A DNA stretch of 64,000 nucleotides from Mesorhizobium jarvisii (GCF_003601985.1 NZ_QZXA01000003.1:372001-436000); one strand, 5' to 3'. Positions 18,463 through 27,408 are shown, numbered from the stretch's first letter. Numbers and translations: made by a program. The notes: generated by a model from the sequence alone, not told the origin.

Positions 18463-18566
18463 CCGTGCCCCGTTTTCGCTGCCGCTGCCGCCGATCACGT
18501 CGTTCGCGACTCTAAACGGAATTGTGACCAAATTGAATGGCGCTTGGCAATATTGCCGCAGGCGGA

Positions 18567-19253
18567 TCAGAAACGGTTTATCACCAGGCAGTCGACCATG
18601 GCCGCCAGATGCAGGCCCGCGCCAGTGACGACGAAGCCGTGCCACAGGGCGTTGTGGAAGCGCAGACCCTTCCAGGCGAAGAAGATGACGCCGCAGGAAT
18701 AGACGACGCCACCGGCGACGATGAGCACGATCGACGTCGTCGGCAGCGTCTCGACGAGCGGCTTGACCAGGACGATGCCGCTCCAGCCGATGGCGAGATA
18801 GAAGACGATCGCCAGCCGGTCGAAACGGCCGGGAAAGCACACCTTGATGGCGATGCCCGTCGCCGCCGCGATCCAGACCAGCACGATCATCCAGCGGGCC
18901 AGCGGCGAAGCGTCGAGCTGAGCCAGAAAAGGCGTGTAGGTGGCGGCGATGAGAAGATAGATCGCGGCGTGATCGAAGCGCCGCAGAACCCATTTGGCCG
19001 GTGACGTCACCGGCCACAGATTGTAGGCCAGCGACACCGAGAGCACGGTCAGCAGCGAAACGACATAGAAGGCGGCGGCAATGTACTCGCCCGGTCCGAC
19101 GCGAAACGCCGCCAGCGCCAGCAACGCCGAGCCGGCCGCGATCGCCAGCACGATGCCGACCGCATGGACAATGCCGTCGGCGATCATCTCCGCGCGGGAG
19201 TAGTGCCAGCGCCCGACAAAGGGGATTTCGAGTTGCGGCGGGATATTGGTCAT
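18567..19253 (-). CDS. Hemolysin III family (PAQR-like) membrane protein
   Basis: A 228-residue seven-helix inner-membrane protein. The family start RAEMIADGIVHAVGIV and the motif AAIYLLIAATYTPF are present, and a conserved histidine-containing end (WHGFVVTGAGLHLAAM) matches YqfA-type members of the PAQR superfamily. Such proteins may bind zinc and act as hydrolases, but the physiological role is uncertain and haemolysis is not implied. It is separated by about 100 bases from both neighbours. Confidence 0.9.
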   Translation of the reverse strand: MTNIPPQLEIPFVGRWHYSRAEMIADGIVHAVGIVLAIAAGSALLALAAFRVGPGEYIAAAFYVVSLLTVLSVSLAYNLWPVTSPAKWVLRRFDHAAIYLLIAATYTPFLAQLDASPLARWMIVLVWIAAATGIAIKVCFPGRFDRLAIVFYLAIGWSGIVLVKPLVETLPTTSIVLIVAGGVVYSCGVIFFAWKGLRFHNALWHGFVVTGAGLHLAAMVDCLVINRF

Positions 19254-19354
19254 CGATCGTCCTGCGTCACCCTATATCTGGGCAACCGCCGGACAGTATT
19301 TCAAGCTTAGGTGGCGGTTTTGCGACCGCGGCCCTTCAGCGCGGCGGGAGGGCT

Positions 19355-20155
19355 TTAGCGGGATGCCAGGGGCTTTTTCACCGTCTTCAGCAGCGCACGC
19401 TGGATGACCTCGTTGCCGGCAACGACGGAGCCGTTGTCCAGCATGTCCTGCCCGCCATCCATGTCCGAGACGAAGCCGCCGGCTTCGCGAATCAGGAGCA
19501 TGCCGGCGGCAATGTCCCAGGCCGACAGGCCGGTTTCCCAGAAACCGTCCATGCGGCCGGCAGCGACATAAGCGAGATCGAGCGCGGCGGAACCGAGACG
19601 GCGCACGCCCGAGACCTCGGCCATGACGTTGCGCAATTCCACGAGGAAATTGCCGTGGTGGCCGCGTCCCAGATGCGGCATGCCGCAGCCGATCACCGTG
19701 TCGACCAGCTTGATGCGGCCGGCCACGCGCAGCCGGCGGTCGTTCATGAAGGCGCCGCCACCGCGCTCGGTCGTGTAGAGCTCGTCCATGGCCGGATTGT
19801 AGATGACGCCGGCGACGATCTGGCCCTGGCGCTCCAGCGCGATCGAGACGGCGAACAGCGGAATGCCGTGCAAGAAATTGGTGGTGCCGTCGAGCGGATC
19901 GACGATCCAGCGGTGCTGGCTGTCTTCGCCTTCCACCGCGCCACGCTCTTCCATCAGGAAACCGTAGCCCGGACGCGCCTTCGACAATTCGGCAAAGATG
20001 ATGTCCTCGGCCTTGCGGTCGGCCTGGCTGACATAGTCGCCGGGTCCCTTCAGCGAGACCTGCAGGTTCTGGACCTCGCCGAAGTCGCGCGACAGCGAGC
20101 GGCCGGCCTTCATTGCGGCCTGGACCATGACGTTAAGAAGGGCTGAGCGTGCCAT
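19355..20155 (-). CDS. Inositol monophosphatase family protein
   Basis: A 266-residue magnesium-dependent phosphatase. Motifs in order: GDYVSQADRKAE near 37-48, MEERGAVEG (metal Glu), the signature WIVDPLDGTTNF, and SAWDIAAGMLLIREAGG near the C-terminus. The family hydrolyses inositol-1-phosphate or related sugar phosphates, and many bacterial members (SuhB type) also affect transcription. It lies 24 bases downstream of efp, in the conserved rhizobial block thiE-Sel1-efp-IMPase. Confidence 0.93.
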   Translation of the reverse strand: MARSALLNVMVQAAMKAGRSLSRDFGEVQNLQVSLKGPGDYVSQADRKAEDIIFAELSKARPGYGFLMEERGAVEGEDSQHRWIVDPLDGTTNFLHGIPLFAVSIALERQGQIVAGVIYNPAMDELYTTERGGGAFMNDRRLRVAGRIKLVDTVIGCGMPHLGRGHHGNFLVELRNVMAEVSGVRRLGSAALDLAYVAAGRMDGFWETGLSAWDIAAGMLLIREAGGFVSDMDGGQDMLDNGSVVAGNEVIQRALLKTVKKPLASR

Positions 20156-20179
20156 CGTATGTCTTCCTGCTGCAGCGCG

Positions 20180-20746
20180 TCAGTCGGCGCGGCGCACGTA
20201 AGTGATTTCGTTGGTGTCGACGATGATGCGTTCGCCGGCGCCGATGAAGGGCGGCACCAGCACGCGGATGCCGTTCTCCAGCACCGCCGGCTTGTAGGAG
20301 GATGCCGCCGTCTGGCCCTTCACCACCGGGTCGGCCTCGGTAATGGTGAGGGTGACATAGTCGGGCAGCGAAATGCCGATCGGCCTCTCCTCATAGAGCT
20401 GGACCGTCACCATCATGCCGTCCTGCAGGAAGGCGGCGCGGTCGCCGACGAAATCCTTGTTCAGTTCGAGCTGTTCGTAGCTCTGGGTGTCCATGAACAC
20501 CAGCGCGTCGTCCTGTTCGTAGAGGAAGGAAAAATCCTTCAGGTCGAGGCGGATCTGTTCGACCGTCTCGGCCGAGCGGAAGCGCTCGTTGAGCTTGGTG
20601 CCGTTGATCAGATTCTTCAGTTCGACCTGGTTGTAGGCGCCGCCCTTGCCGGGCTTGACGGTGTTGGTCCTGACCGCCACCCACAGGCCGCCATCATGCT
20701 CGATGACGTAGCCGGGACGGATTTCGTTGCCATTGATCTTGGCCAT
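20180..20746 (-). CDS. efp: Elongation factor P
   Basis: A 188-residue translation factor that enters the ribosomal E site and relieves stalling at proline runs. Lys34 in [10 protein letters not shown] sits at the tip of the N-terminal domain, where it is modified (beta-lysylation) in proteobacteria with EpmAB. No epmA or epmB gene is present in this window. Length and all three OB/KOW-like domains are intact. It shares an operon with the IMPase gene, 24 bases apart. Confidence 0.97.
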   Translation of the reverse strand: MAKINGNEIRPGYVIEHDGGLWVAVRTNTVKPGKGGAYNQVELKNLINGTKLNERFRSAETVEQIRLDLKDFSFLYEQDDALVFMDTQSYEQLELNKDFVGDRAAFLQDGMMVTVQLYEERPIGISLPDYVTLTITEADPVVKGQTAASSYKPAVLENGIRVLVPPFIGAGERIIVDTNEITYVRRAD

Positions 20747-20876
20747 GATGATGGGATCCGGAATGAGATTTTCGCTGGGACAAGCGATTTAGGGGCTCCC
20801 AAGACCACAAATCGTCCGGAGAGGCAAGGGAGCGGGCAGCAATGGACCCGGCGCCGGGCGATCGCACCTGCCGCCA

Positions 20877-21917
20877 TCAGGGCAGGCGGTTTGCCTTCTG
20901 CAGGGCCTGCTTGGTCTGGTCGTCGCTCAGGCCCTGCAGGAAATCGTCCATGTCGGGATCGATGAGACCGGCGCGGCGGGCGACGACGTACCAGGCGCCG
21001 GCGAGCACCAGGTCCGGGTCTGTACCGATGCCTTGCATGTAGAGTTTTGCCAGCCGGTTCTGCGCCGCGACGTTGCCGCCCTCGGCTGCCTGCTTCGTCC
21101 AGCCGAAAGCCGATTTCAGGTCGCGGGCGCCGCCGCGGCCCTCGATCATCCAGGCGGCGAGATCGATCTGCGCGGTGTCGTAGTTCTGCCGCGCGGCCTG
21201 CGCGAGAAAGCGTCTCGCCTGCGCGTCGTCGCGCGGCTTGCCGCCGACGCCGTTGGCATAGATCTGGGACATGGCGTATTGCGCGTCGGCGAGGCCGGTC
21301 GCGGCGGCGCGCTCATAATAGGAAACCGCCTTGGTCAGGCCCGCGTCGCCGGGATCCTGCTGGACCAGCATCTGCGCGAAATTGAACTGCGCCAGCTGGT
21401 TGCCGGCTTCGGCGGCGGCCTGCATCAGGGCGTAGGCCTCTTTCGGATCCTTCTTGACGTAACGGCCGTCGAGCAGCATCAGCGCATACTGGAACTGCGC
21501 CTCAGGCACACCCTGTTCGGCGGCAAGCGCATACCATTTCGAGGCTTCCGCCGCATTCAGCGGCACGCCTAGCCCGCGCGACAGGATCTCGGCCACCAAT
21601 GTCTGCGCCGCCGGGTCGCCGTTCTGGGCGCGAGTCAGCGCCAGATTATAGGCCGTTTTGTAGAGCCCGCGCTGGAAAGCGCCATAGGCTGCGTCCGCCG
21701 GCTTGGCGCCGAAGCGGTCGGGATTGATGCTGTCGACCGAGGGCAGCGGTGCCGGCTCCGCCGTGGTGGCGGGCTGCGGCAGCTGCTTTTCGATCGGCTT
21801 GTCGGTGTGCACGCCGGTTTCAGGCTTGGGCTGCGGCTGGGGTACGGTTTCGGCGGCGGCGGCCTGGATCATGACCGCTGCAAGCAAGGCCTGAAGGGGA
21901 AACCTTACCGGAGCCAC
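20877..21917 (-). CDS. Exported Sel1/TPR-repeat protein
   Basis: A 346-residue protein starting at GTG 21917, 1 base after the thiE stop. A signal peptide ends near residue 22 (IQAAAA/ETVP). A proline-rich linker follows, then six or so Sel1-like repeats from residue 75 on (A-A-x-W-Y-x-x-A-A-x-Q-G type, such as KWYALAAEQGVPEAQFQYA and SYYERAAATGLADAQYAMS). Sel1 repeats form protein-interaction solenoids, and the export signal places it in the periplasm. The position between thiE and efp is conserved in Rhizobiales. Partner unknown. Confidence 0.85.
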   Translation of the reverse strand: MAPVRFPLQALLAAVMIQAAAAETVPQPQPKPETGVHTDKPIEKQLPQPATTAEPAPLPSVDSINPDRFGAKPADAAYGAFQRGLYKTAYNLALTRAQNGDPAAQTLVAEILSRGLGVPLNAAEASKWYALAAEQGVPEAQFQYALMLLDGRYVKKDPKEAYALMQAAAEAGNQLAQFNFAQMLVQQDPGDAGLTKAVSYYERAAATGLADAQYAMSQIYANGVGGKPRDDAQARRFLAQAARQNYDTAQIDLAAWMIEGRGGARDLKSAFGWTKQAAEGGNVAAQNRLAKLYMQGIGTDPDLVLAGAWYVVARRAGLIDPDMDDFLQGLSDDQTKQALQKANRLP

Positions 21918-21918
21918 A

Positions 21919-22566
21919 TCAGTCCTCGAAGCGCGGCGCGGTTTCGTCGAGCAATGCGTTGGCACGGGCCACGGCGGTTTTCGGATCGACGCCCTCGGCG
22001 AACACCGCGCTCGACAGCGCGACGAACTCGGCGCCGGTGGCGGCCACGTCCTCGACGGAAGCCAGATCGGATCCGGCCATGACGATGCAGGGGATCTGGA
22101 TCATCTGCGCCCACCACTCGCCCAGCGACAGGTTGCGCGGATGCGGCTCCGGCTTGTTGTCGTAGCCGAAGCGGCCGAAGAAGATGTAGTCGGGCCTGAC
22201 CTCACCAAGCTCGAGCGCGTCGTCGCGCTTCTTGGCACCGCCGGCGCCGACCATCATCTTCGCCTGGAAATGTTCGATCGTTTCGGCGAGTTCGGCCTTG
22301 GATGTCTCGACATGGATGCCGTCGGCCTGGACACGGCCGGCGATGCGGGTATCGCCGGCGATGATCACGGCCACGCCCGCGGCCTGCGCCGTCGGCACAA
22401 TCTGTTCGGCAAAGGCCTGGAAGGAAGCCTCGTCCATGCCGTTTTCGGGCAGGATCAGCGAGGCGACGTCGCCGCCGTCGAATGCGGTGGCGATGCGGGC
22501 GGCCGGCACGCCGGGCGGCGCGATCAGCACGATGCGGCAACGATTTGGGGGTGTGGCGTCGTTCAT
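21919..22566 (-). CDS. ThiE-like thiamine phosphate synthase
   Basis: A 215-residue TIM-barrel protein. The core shows IIAGDTRIAGRVQADGIHVE and, near the end, PCIVMAGSDLASVEDVAATGAEFVALSSAVF, the pattern of thiamine phosphate synthase. ThiE joins HMP-pyrophosphate and thiazole phosphate. Several active-site blocks are less conserved than in canonical ThiE. This rhizobial group may be a divergent paralogue, so I leave the symbol empty. It is first in a coupled pair with the Sel1 gene. No TPP riboswitch was seen upstream, unlike thiBPQ. Confidence 0.75.
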   Translation of the reverse strand: MNDATPPNRCRIVLIAPPGVPAARIATAFDGGDVASLILPENGMDEASFQAFAEQIVPTAQAAGVAVIIAGDTRIAGRVQADGIHVETSKAELAETIEHFQAKMMVGAGGAKKRDDALELGEVRPDYIFFGRFGYDNKPEPHPRNLSLGEWWAQMIQIPCIVMAGSDLASVEDVAATGAEFVALSSAVFAEGVDPKTAVARANALLDETAPRFED

Positions 22567-22629
22567 GGTTCTTCGATCCCGGATTTCGCCTATGCCGGGC
22601 GAAGATGGTTGCATTGCGGCATAGAGCAA

Positions 22630-22660
22630 ACTGCCCGCTTTGAACAGGCGGGCAGTCGGG
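22630..22660 (-). terminator. Intrinsic terminator downstream of EamA gene
   Basis: Nine-pair stem ACTGCCCGC (22630-22638) with GCGGGCAGT (22648-22656); read leftward it is followed by TTTGC. It lies 40 bases after the EamA gene stop. Confidence 0.6.
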
Positions 22661-22699
22661 ATCGCGTTTCCTGACCGCGGGGCGGCAGGCGTGCCTGCC

Positions 22700-23605
22700 C
22701 TACTTGACCGGCTCAGGGCTCGCGGTGACCGGTTTCGATTTCCACAAGGACCAGCCGAGGTTCATGCCGGCGGCAGCCACCAGAATGGCGGCGGCGCCGG
22801 CGACCTGGCTGAGATGCAGCCGATGGCCGAAAGCCACGACATCGACCAGGATGGCGACCACCGGATAGATGAAGGACAGCGATCCCTGCAGATGCGTCGG
22901 CAGCTTCTGGATGGCGCCGTACATCAATATGTACATCAGGCCGGTGTGGACGATGCCGAGCGTCGCCAGCATCGCCCAGCTCCACGGGTCGGCGGGAAGA
23001 CGCGAGAGATGGGCGAAGGGCGCCAGCATGACGACGCCGACGCAGACCTGTATCAGCGCGATCAGGTGCGGCGGCGTGCCCTTGAGCTTCTTGGTGACGA
23101 TGGCCGCGACGGCCCAGAAGAAGGCCGCGGCCAGCGCCATGACGATGCCGGCAAAATAGTTGGTGCCGACATCGCCGGCATCAGGCGTGGCCTCGACGAT
23201 GAGCACCATGCCGGCAAAGGCTATTGCCAGCCATGTCAGCTTGGTCAGCGTCAGCCGTTCGGCGAAGAAGAGTGCACCGAAGCCGACCAGCATGAAGGGC
23301 TGGGTGTTGTAGACGGCGGTGGCAATCGAGATCGACGCGCGGGAGAAGGCGCTGAACAGGAGCAGCCAGTTGATGACGATGGCCGCGCCGCCAAGCGCGG
23401 CGAGGCCGATGACGCGCGGCGGCAGCCTGCCGCGCAACAATCCCAGGCAAGCGCAGATGATCAGCAGCGTCACCGCGCCGAACGCGCAGCGCCAGAACAC
23501 CACATCCATGATCGGCTGGCCGGACATGACGACGAACCATCCGATCGTCCCGAGGATGGCCATTGCGGCCGACATTTCGACCGTGCCACGTACCGTATCG
23601 TTCAT
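22700..23605 (-). CDS. DMT superfamily (EamA) transporter
   Basis: A 301-residue inner-membrane protein with ten hydrophobic helices in two EamA repeats (about 10-145 and 155-285). The ATG at 23605 has GAGG upstream and gives MNDTVRGTVEMS. Family members export or import amino acids or other metabolites. The divergent Lrp/AsnC regulator makes amino-acid export the most likely role (inference). Confidence 0.88.
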   Translation of the reverse strand: MNDTVRGTVEMSAAMAILGTIGWFVVMSGQPIMDVVFWRCAFGAVTLLIICACLGLLRGRLPPRVIGLAALGGAAIVINWLLLFSAFSRASISIATAVYNTQPFMLVGFGALFFAERLTLTKLTWLAIAFAGMVLIVEATPDAGDVGTNYFAGIVMALAAAFFWAVAAIVTKKLKGTPPHLIALIQVCVGVVMLAPFAHLSRLPADPWSWAMLATLGIVHTGLMYILMYGAIQKLPTHLQGSLSFIYPVVAILVDVVAFGHRLHLSQVAGAAAILVAAAGMNLGWSLWKSKPVTASPEPVK

Positions 23606-23738
23606 GATAACCTCTGAGCCCATTTTGAGGCGGCATAATCTCATGCGGGTTGGGCGCTTTCCATCTGATTGGAAAGGCTGTATGGAGGCATGACCTAATT
23701 ATATTAGGTTCCTGCCACGAATTTGTGAGAAATCTGAA

Positions 23739-24197
23739 ATGCTTGACGATCTCGACCGAAATCTCCTCGAAATCCTGGTCAGGGATGCGCGGACCTCGCT
23801 GAAGGAGCTGGCCGCCCAGGTCGGGCTGTCGTCGCCAAGTGTTTCGGAGCGGCTGCGGCGGCTCGAGGAGCGCGGCGTCATCCGGGCGTTCACCGTCGAA
23901 ATCGATCCGCTGGCGCTCGGCTATACGCTGCAGGCGATCGTGCGTATCCGGCCTTTGCCGGGCAAGCTGCACATCGTCCAGAAGCTGATCGAGGAGATCG
24001 CCGAGTTCGGCGAATGCGACAAGGTGACGGGTGACGACTGTTTCGTCGCCCGGCTGTTCGTGCGCTCGATCGGCGACCTCGACGGCATTCTCGACCGCAT
24101 CGCCGACAAGGCCGAGACCAGCACCGCCATCATCAAGGCGCAGCCGATCCGGCGGCGGCCGCCGCCGCTCGGGGCGCGGTCGGCCCCGTCGTCTTGA
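23739..24197 (+). CDS. Lrp/AsnC family transcriptional regulator
   Basis: A 152-residue regulator: N-terminal helix-turn-helix (LDDLDRNLLEILVRDART, then LSSPSVSERLRRLEERGVI) and C-terminal RAM/ACT ligand domain containing GDDCFVARLFV. It probably senses an amino acid. It is divergent from the EamA transporter, 133 bases apart. The gap holds the A+T-rich block TTATATTAGG near 23698, a possible promoter or operator for both. The C-terminus is arginine/proline-rich (RRRPPPLGARSAPSS), a little longer than usual. Confidence 0.92.
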   Translation: MLDDLDRNLLEILVRDARTSLKELAAQVGLSSPSVSERLRRLEERGVIRAFTVEIDPLALGYTLQAIVRIRPLPGKLHIVQKLIEEIAEFGECDKVTGDDCFVARLFVRSIGDLDGILDRIADKAETSTAIIKAQPIRRRPPPLGARSAPSS

Positions 24198-24279
24198 CTC
24201 CACATGGCTGTGGTGGACAGGCGCGACCAGTCCACTAAATGTCAGCCCGCCGGATGATTGGCTGAGAGACGAGGTAGAC

Positions 24280-25008
24280 ATGGCGCAGAATATCTACGAC
24301 CAGCCGGATTTCTTCCCGGGCTACAGCCAGCTTGGCCGGTCGATCGACGGCCTGGAAGGCGCCGCCGAATGGCCGGCGCTGTGCGCCATGCTGCCTCAAG
24401 TGGGCGGCTTGCGGATCGTCGACCTCGGCTGCGGTTTCGGCTGGTTCTGCCGCTGGGCGCACGAGCATGGGGCGAGCCATGTCCTGGGGCTGGACCTGTC
24501 GGAGAAGATGCTGGCCCGGGCGAGGGCCGCCGGCCCGGACACCGGCATCACCTATGAACGGGCCGACCTCGACAAGCTCGACCTGCCGCAAGACAGCTTC
24601 GGTCTCGCCTACAGCTCGCTTGCGCTGCATTATGTCAAGGATGTCGCGCGGCTGTTCGGGACGGTGCATCAGGCGCTGTCGGCCGGCGGCCATTTCGTCT
24701 TCTCGACGGAGCATCCGATCTACATGGCTCCGACCAGGCCGGGCTGGGCGGTCGATGCCGAAGGCCGAAGGACATGGCCTGTCGACCGCTATCTGGTGGA
24801 GGGCCCGCGCAAGACCGACTGGCTGGCCAAGGGCGTGGTGAAACATCATCGCACCATCGGCACGACGCTGAACGCGCTGATCCGGACCGGTTTCGCGATC
24901 GAGCATGTCGAGGAGTTCTGTCCGACAGACGCGCAGATCATGGCCAAGCCGGAACTCGCGGAAGAGCTGGAACGGCCGATGTTCCTGCTGGTCTCGGCCC
25001 GGCGATAA
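24280..25008 (+). CDS. Class I SAM-dependent methyltransferase
   Basis: A 242-residue methyltransferase. SAM motif I is IVDLGCGFGWFCRWA near residues 47-61; motif II (LGLDLSEKMLARA) and the later YSSLALHYVKD fit the ubiquinone/menaquinone-methyltransferase-like group. GAGG precedes the ATG. The methyl acceptor is unknown. It follows the Lrp gene by 80 bases but is not obviously linked in function. Confidence 0.88.
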   Translation: MAQNIYDQPDFFPGYSQLGRSIDGLEGAAEWPALCAMLPQVGGLRIVDLGCGFGWFCRWAHEHGASHVLGLDLSEKMLARARAAGPDTGITYERADLDKLDLPQDSFGLAYSSLALHYVKDVARLFGTVHQALSAGGHFVFSTEHPIYMAPTRPGWAVDAEGRRTWPVDRYLVEGPRKTDWLAKGVVKHHRTIGTTLNALIRTGFAIEHVEEFCPTDAQIMAKPELAEELERPMFLLVSARR

Positions 25009-25123
25009 GGCACGAGCCGGACATTGGCAGGTGTTCGGCAACCGGCCCGCATTTACAGTCGCCCAAAGCGCAATTCTCGGCTATTCAGGCGATGACGCCT
25101 TCCCTCCAGACCAGTCCCTCCCC

Positions 25124-25894
25124 ATGTCAGGCCTGCTTCTCGATCCGTGGTTCTACGCGGCTGCCATTCCGGCGGTCATTCTGGTCGGCCTGTCCAAGGG
25201 CGGGTTTGGCGGCGCTGTCGGTTTCGTCGGCGTGCCGCTGATGGCGCTGACCATGCCGCCGGTGCAGGCGGCCGCCATCCTGCTGCCAATCCTGTGCCTG
25301 ATGGACATCGTCTCGGTTTGGACGTGGTGGGGCGTCTATGACCGCAAGATGCTGGTCGACATGATGCCGGGCGCCGTCATCGGCATCGGCATTGGCTGGT
25401 TGACGGCGGCCTTGGTCACCGAGGAAGCGGTGCGGCTGATCGTCGGTGCCGTCGCCATCATCTTCGTGCTGCGCTGGCTCTATCTGCAGTTCCGCCATGG
25501 CGCCGACCACGCCGCCGAACCCAACCGCGTGGCTGCCGCGATCTGGGGGACGGTCGCCGGCTTCACCAGCTTCGTCGCCCATGTCGGCGGCCCGCCCTTC
25601 CAGGTCTATGCGCTGCCGATCCGGCTCGACCCCAAGGTCCTGTCGGGCACGGCCGCGATCTTCTTTGCCGCGACCAATGCGCTGAAGCTCATACCCTATT
25701 TCGCGCTCGGCCAGTTCGACACCGCCAACCTGACGGCGTCGGCCGTGCTGATGCCGCTGGCGCCGCTTTCGACTATCGCCGGCGCGTGGCTGGTGCGGCG
25801 CATGCGGCCGGAGATTTTTTATCCCTTCACCTACGCGACCGTGGCGGTCGTGGCACTGAAGCTTTTGTGGGACGGCCTCGCCGGCCTGATGTAG
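25124..25894 (+). CDS. TSUP family transporter (sulfite exporter TauE/SafE-like)
   Basis: A 256-residue inner-membrane protein with about eight helices. The conserved TSUP blocks are GLSKGGFGGAVGFVGVPLMAL near residues 20-40 and FVAHVGGPPFQVYALP near 155-170. These transporters move sulfur-containing anions such as sulfite, taurine derivatives or sulfolactate. It follows the methyltransferase by 115 bases, and no sulfur-metabolism gene is adjacent. Start ATG 25124 was chosen by family comparison; the local ribosome-binding site (CCCTCC...) is weak. Confidence 0.88.
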   Translation: MSGLLLDPWFYAAAIPAVILVGLSKGGFGGAVGFVGVPLMALTMPPVQAAAILLPILCLMDIVSVWTWWGVYDRKMLVDMMPGAVIGIGIGWLTAALVTEEAVRLIVGAVAIIFVLRWLYLQFRHGADHAAEPNRVAAAIWGTVAGFTSFVAHVGGPPFQVYALPIRLDPKVLSGTAAIFFAATNALKLIPYFALGQFDTANLTASAVLMPLAPLSTIAGAWLVRRMRPEIFYPFTYATVAVVALKLLWDGLAGLM

Positions 25895-25936
25895 ACAGGC
25901 GAGGCGGCTGTTCGGCCGCTCTCACCGTCAGGGAGA

Positions 25937-26488
25937 TCAGGCGGCGCTTTCCACCAGCCGGCGGCTTCCGCCGAAGGCCAGCGTGGCGCCGACCACCAGG
26001 ACCAGTACCATGCCGGCGAGGATGCCGATGTCATGCGTGGTCGGCTTGAGCACCATGTCGGCGACGATCACCAGCATCACCGCATAGTCGAAGCGAGCCG
26101 CGCTCATCATGCGCTGGCCAATGGCAAGCACGGAAGGTGTCACGCCCTCCTTGGCGATCATCGCGCCCATGCGCTCGCCGGTCGGCTTGAAGATGAGCAT
26201 GCCGATCGAGAAGGTCGTGGCGTAGCCTGCCAGGCCGATGATGATCCACAGGTCGGAGAAGCCGACCCAGAAGCCGCACATGATGAGGCCGAAGAGCAAG
26301 GTCAGCATCGACATCGGTGCGAAGAAAAGGCCACCCAACTGACCGCTGGCGCGCATCGCCTGCAACTTGTCCTCGATGTTGCCGGCGCGCTCGGCAAGCA
26401 CGCCGAGGAGGAACAATACGAAGCCGCCGCCGACCCACAAAATGGCTGAGACGACGTGAAGGAATTTGACGATTGAATACCAGTCCAT
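25937..26488 (-). CDS. DUF2269-like membrane protein
   Basis: A 183-residue protein with about five hydrophobic helices. The start MDWYSIVKFLHVVSAILWVGGG is the opening helix of the DUF2269/CopD-like group, with a histidine (His11) that may bind heme or metal. The ATG at 26488 has AGGAG upstream. It is transcribed alone. No precise function can be given. Confidence 0.78.
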   Translation of the reverse strand: MDWYSIVKFLHVVSAILWVGGGFVLFLLGVLAERAGNIEDKLQAMRASGQLGGLFFAPMSMLTLLFGLIMCGFWVGFSDLWIIIGLAGYATTFSIGMLIFKPTGERMGAMIAKEGVTPSVLAIGQRMMSAARFDYAVMLVIVADMVLKPTTHDIGILAGMVLVLVVGATLAFGGSRRLVESAA

Positions 26489-26817
26489 TGTTTGCTCCTG
26501 GGACATTTCTTGTTGTTCGCAGCCGGGCGGATATGCACCAGCCGTCAGAGGAGCGGGCGTTTAGCGTAATGCCTGTTTCGGCACGATGTCGCGGAAAAAC
26601 AGCTTTTGTTTCGGCGGTTTTCGATCAGCGCTGATTCTCGACAACCACCGATGCGCGGCTTCATTTTCTGCTATTGTCGGATGCGTCAGGGGGAGCGCGA
26701 CATCGTCTGGAAACAGTACCGATGCTAGTGCGCCGAGGCCGGGAGCCCGGTGGCGACAGCAGACGCCGGACGATCAACCCATTCCCGCAACGGGAAGAGG
26801 CAATGAGGGGGAACATT
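26489..26817. other. Intergenic region, 329 bases, nothing firm
   Basis: This divergent gap separates two small membrane-protein genes. It contains no hairpin with a T-tract and no recognisable RNA. A weak in-frame extension of the downstream gene (from about 26674, non-ATG) lacks a ribosome-binding site and was not accepted. Promoters for both genes must lie here but none is convincing by eye. Confidence 0.4.
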
Positions 26818-27198
26818 ATGCAAGGGGTAGCACGCAATTTCTTCACGCTGGCCATCATCTATGCGCTGTGCGGCATGGCGCTCGGCATCCATATGGCGAT
26901 CAGCGAAGACCATGGCCAGATGCCGACTCACGCTCACATTATGGTGGCAGGCTGGCTGATGTCGGCGGTCTTTGCCTTCTTCTACCATTTGTTTCCTACG
27001 GTCGGGCTAAAGACGATCGCCGTCGTACACTTCTGGCTGACCGCGATCAGCGGAATTGGGCTCATGATCGGCCTCTTCATTCTGCTTGCCGGCACGCCCG
27101 CAATAGAACCGCTGCTGGGGATAGCCTCGATCGGCTTCTATGCCGGCATGCTGCTGTTTGCCTTCATCGCTTTGCCGGTGGTCTGGAAGAAAGCCTGA
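26818..27198 (+). CDS. Small four-helix membrane protein, heme-copper-oxidase-like
   Basis: A 126-residue protein with four hydrophobic helices. The segment THAHIMVAGWLMSAVFAFFYHLFP resembles helix II of subunit I of heme-copper oxidases (CcoN-like), with histidines that could ligate heme. It is far too short to be an oxidase. The ATG at 26818 follows AGGGGGA; another ATG 15 bases upstream is possible. It may be a cytochrome-b-like or assembly protein. Resemblance was judged by eye only. Confidence 0.6.
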   Translation: MQGVARNFFTLAIIYALCGMALGIHMAISEDHGQMPTHAHIMVAGWLMSAVFAFFYHLFPTVGLKTIAVVHFWLTAISGIGLMIGLFILLAGTPAIEPLLGIASIGFYAGMLLFAFIALPVVWKKA

Positions 27199-27271
27199 GC
27201 CTGAAGCGAGCTTCGGGTCTGTGCTGTTACGGCACAGGAATGGGGCGTTCGGTCAAAAAACATCGGTGCCG

Positions 27272-27306
27272 TTAAAGGTTCATTAAGCTTTACAGGCGTT
27301 TACTAT
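27272..27306 (+). promoter_or_regulatory. CtrA-type box and promoter for the sRNA candidate
   Basis: TTAA-N7-TTAA at 27272-27286 matches the CtrA consensus exactly and overlaps the -35 element TTCATT (27279-27284). A 16-base spacer leads to TACTAT (27301-27306). A CtrA box over the -35 region is the usual arrangement for activation by this cell-cycle regulator. Confidence 0.6.
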
Positions 27307-27311
27307 GCGCA

Positions 27312-27408
27312 TCCAGTGATCTGGATTCTTACCGAGTGGTTGGAGCCACTTTGTTTGACGCCTCCCTGTTAAACTCCTGAGAGCCGCCTTATCCGCGGCT
27401 CTTTTTTT
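27312..27408 (+). ncRNA. Small RNA candidate ending in an intrinsic terminator
   Basis: About 97 nt with no open frame of note. Hairpin 1 is ATCCAG-TGAT-CTGGAT (27311-27326). Hairpin 2 is AGTGG-TTGGAG-CCACT (near 27335-27350). A single-stranded stretch follows containing GCCTCCC, an anti-Shine-Dalgarno-like sequence, then the terminator at 27380-27408. This layout is that of Hfq-dependent trans-acting RNAs of rhizobia. I considered the suhB/MmgR (alpha-r8) family, but the assignment is uncertain without a covariance search. Confidence 0.6.
27380..27408 (+). terminator. Intrinsic terminator of the sRNA candidate
   Basis: AGAGCCGC (27380-27387), loop CTTATCC, GCGGCTCT (27395-27402), followed by a run of seven T residues. 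It is the strongest terminator in this part of the window, and no coding gene ends just before it. Confidence 0.88.

Noticed and set aside
22640..23617. 325-codon plus-strand frame opposite the EamA transporter
   Set aside because: Antisense shadow; hydrophilic repetitive composition and no ribosome-binding site.
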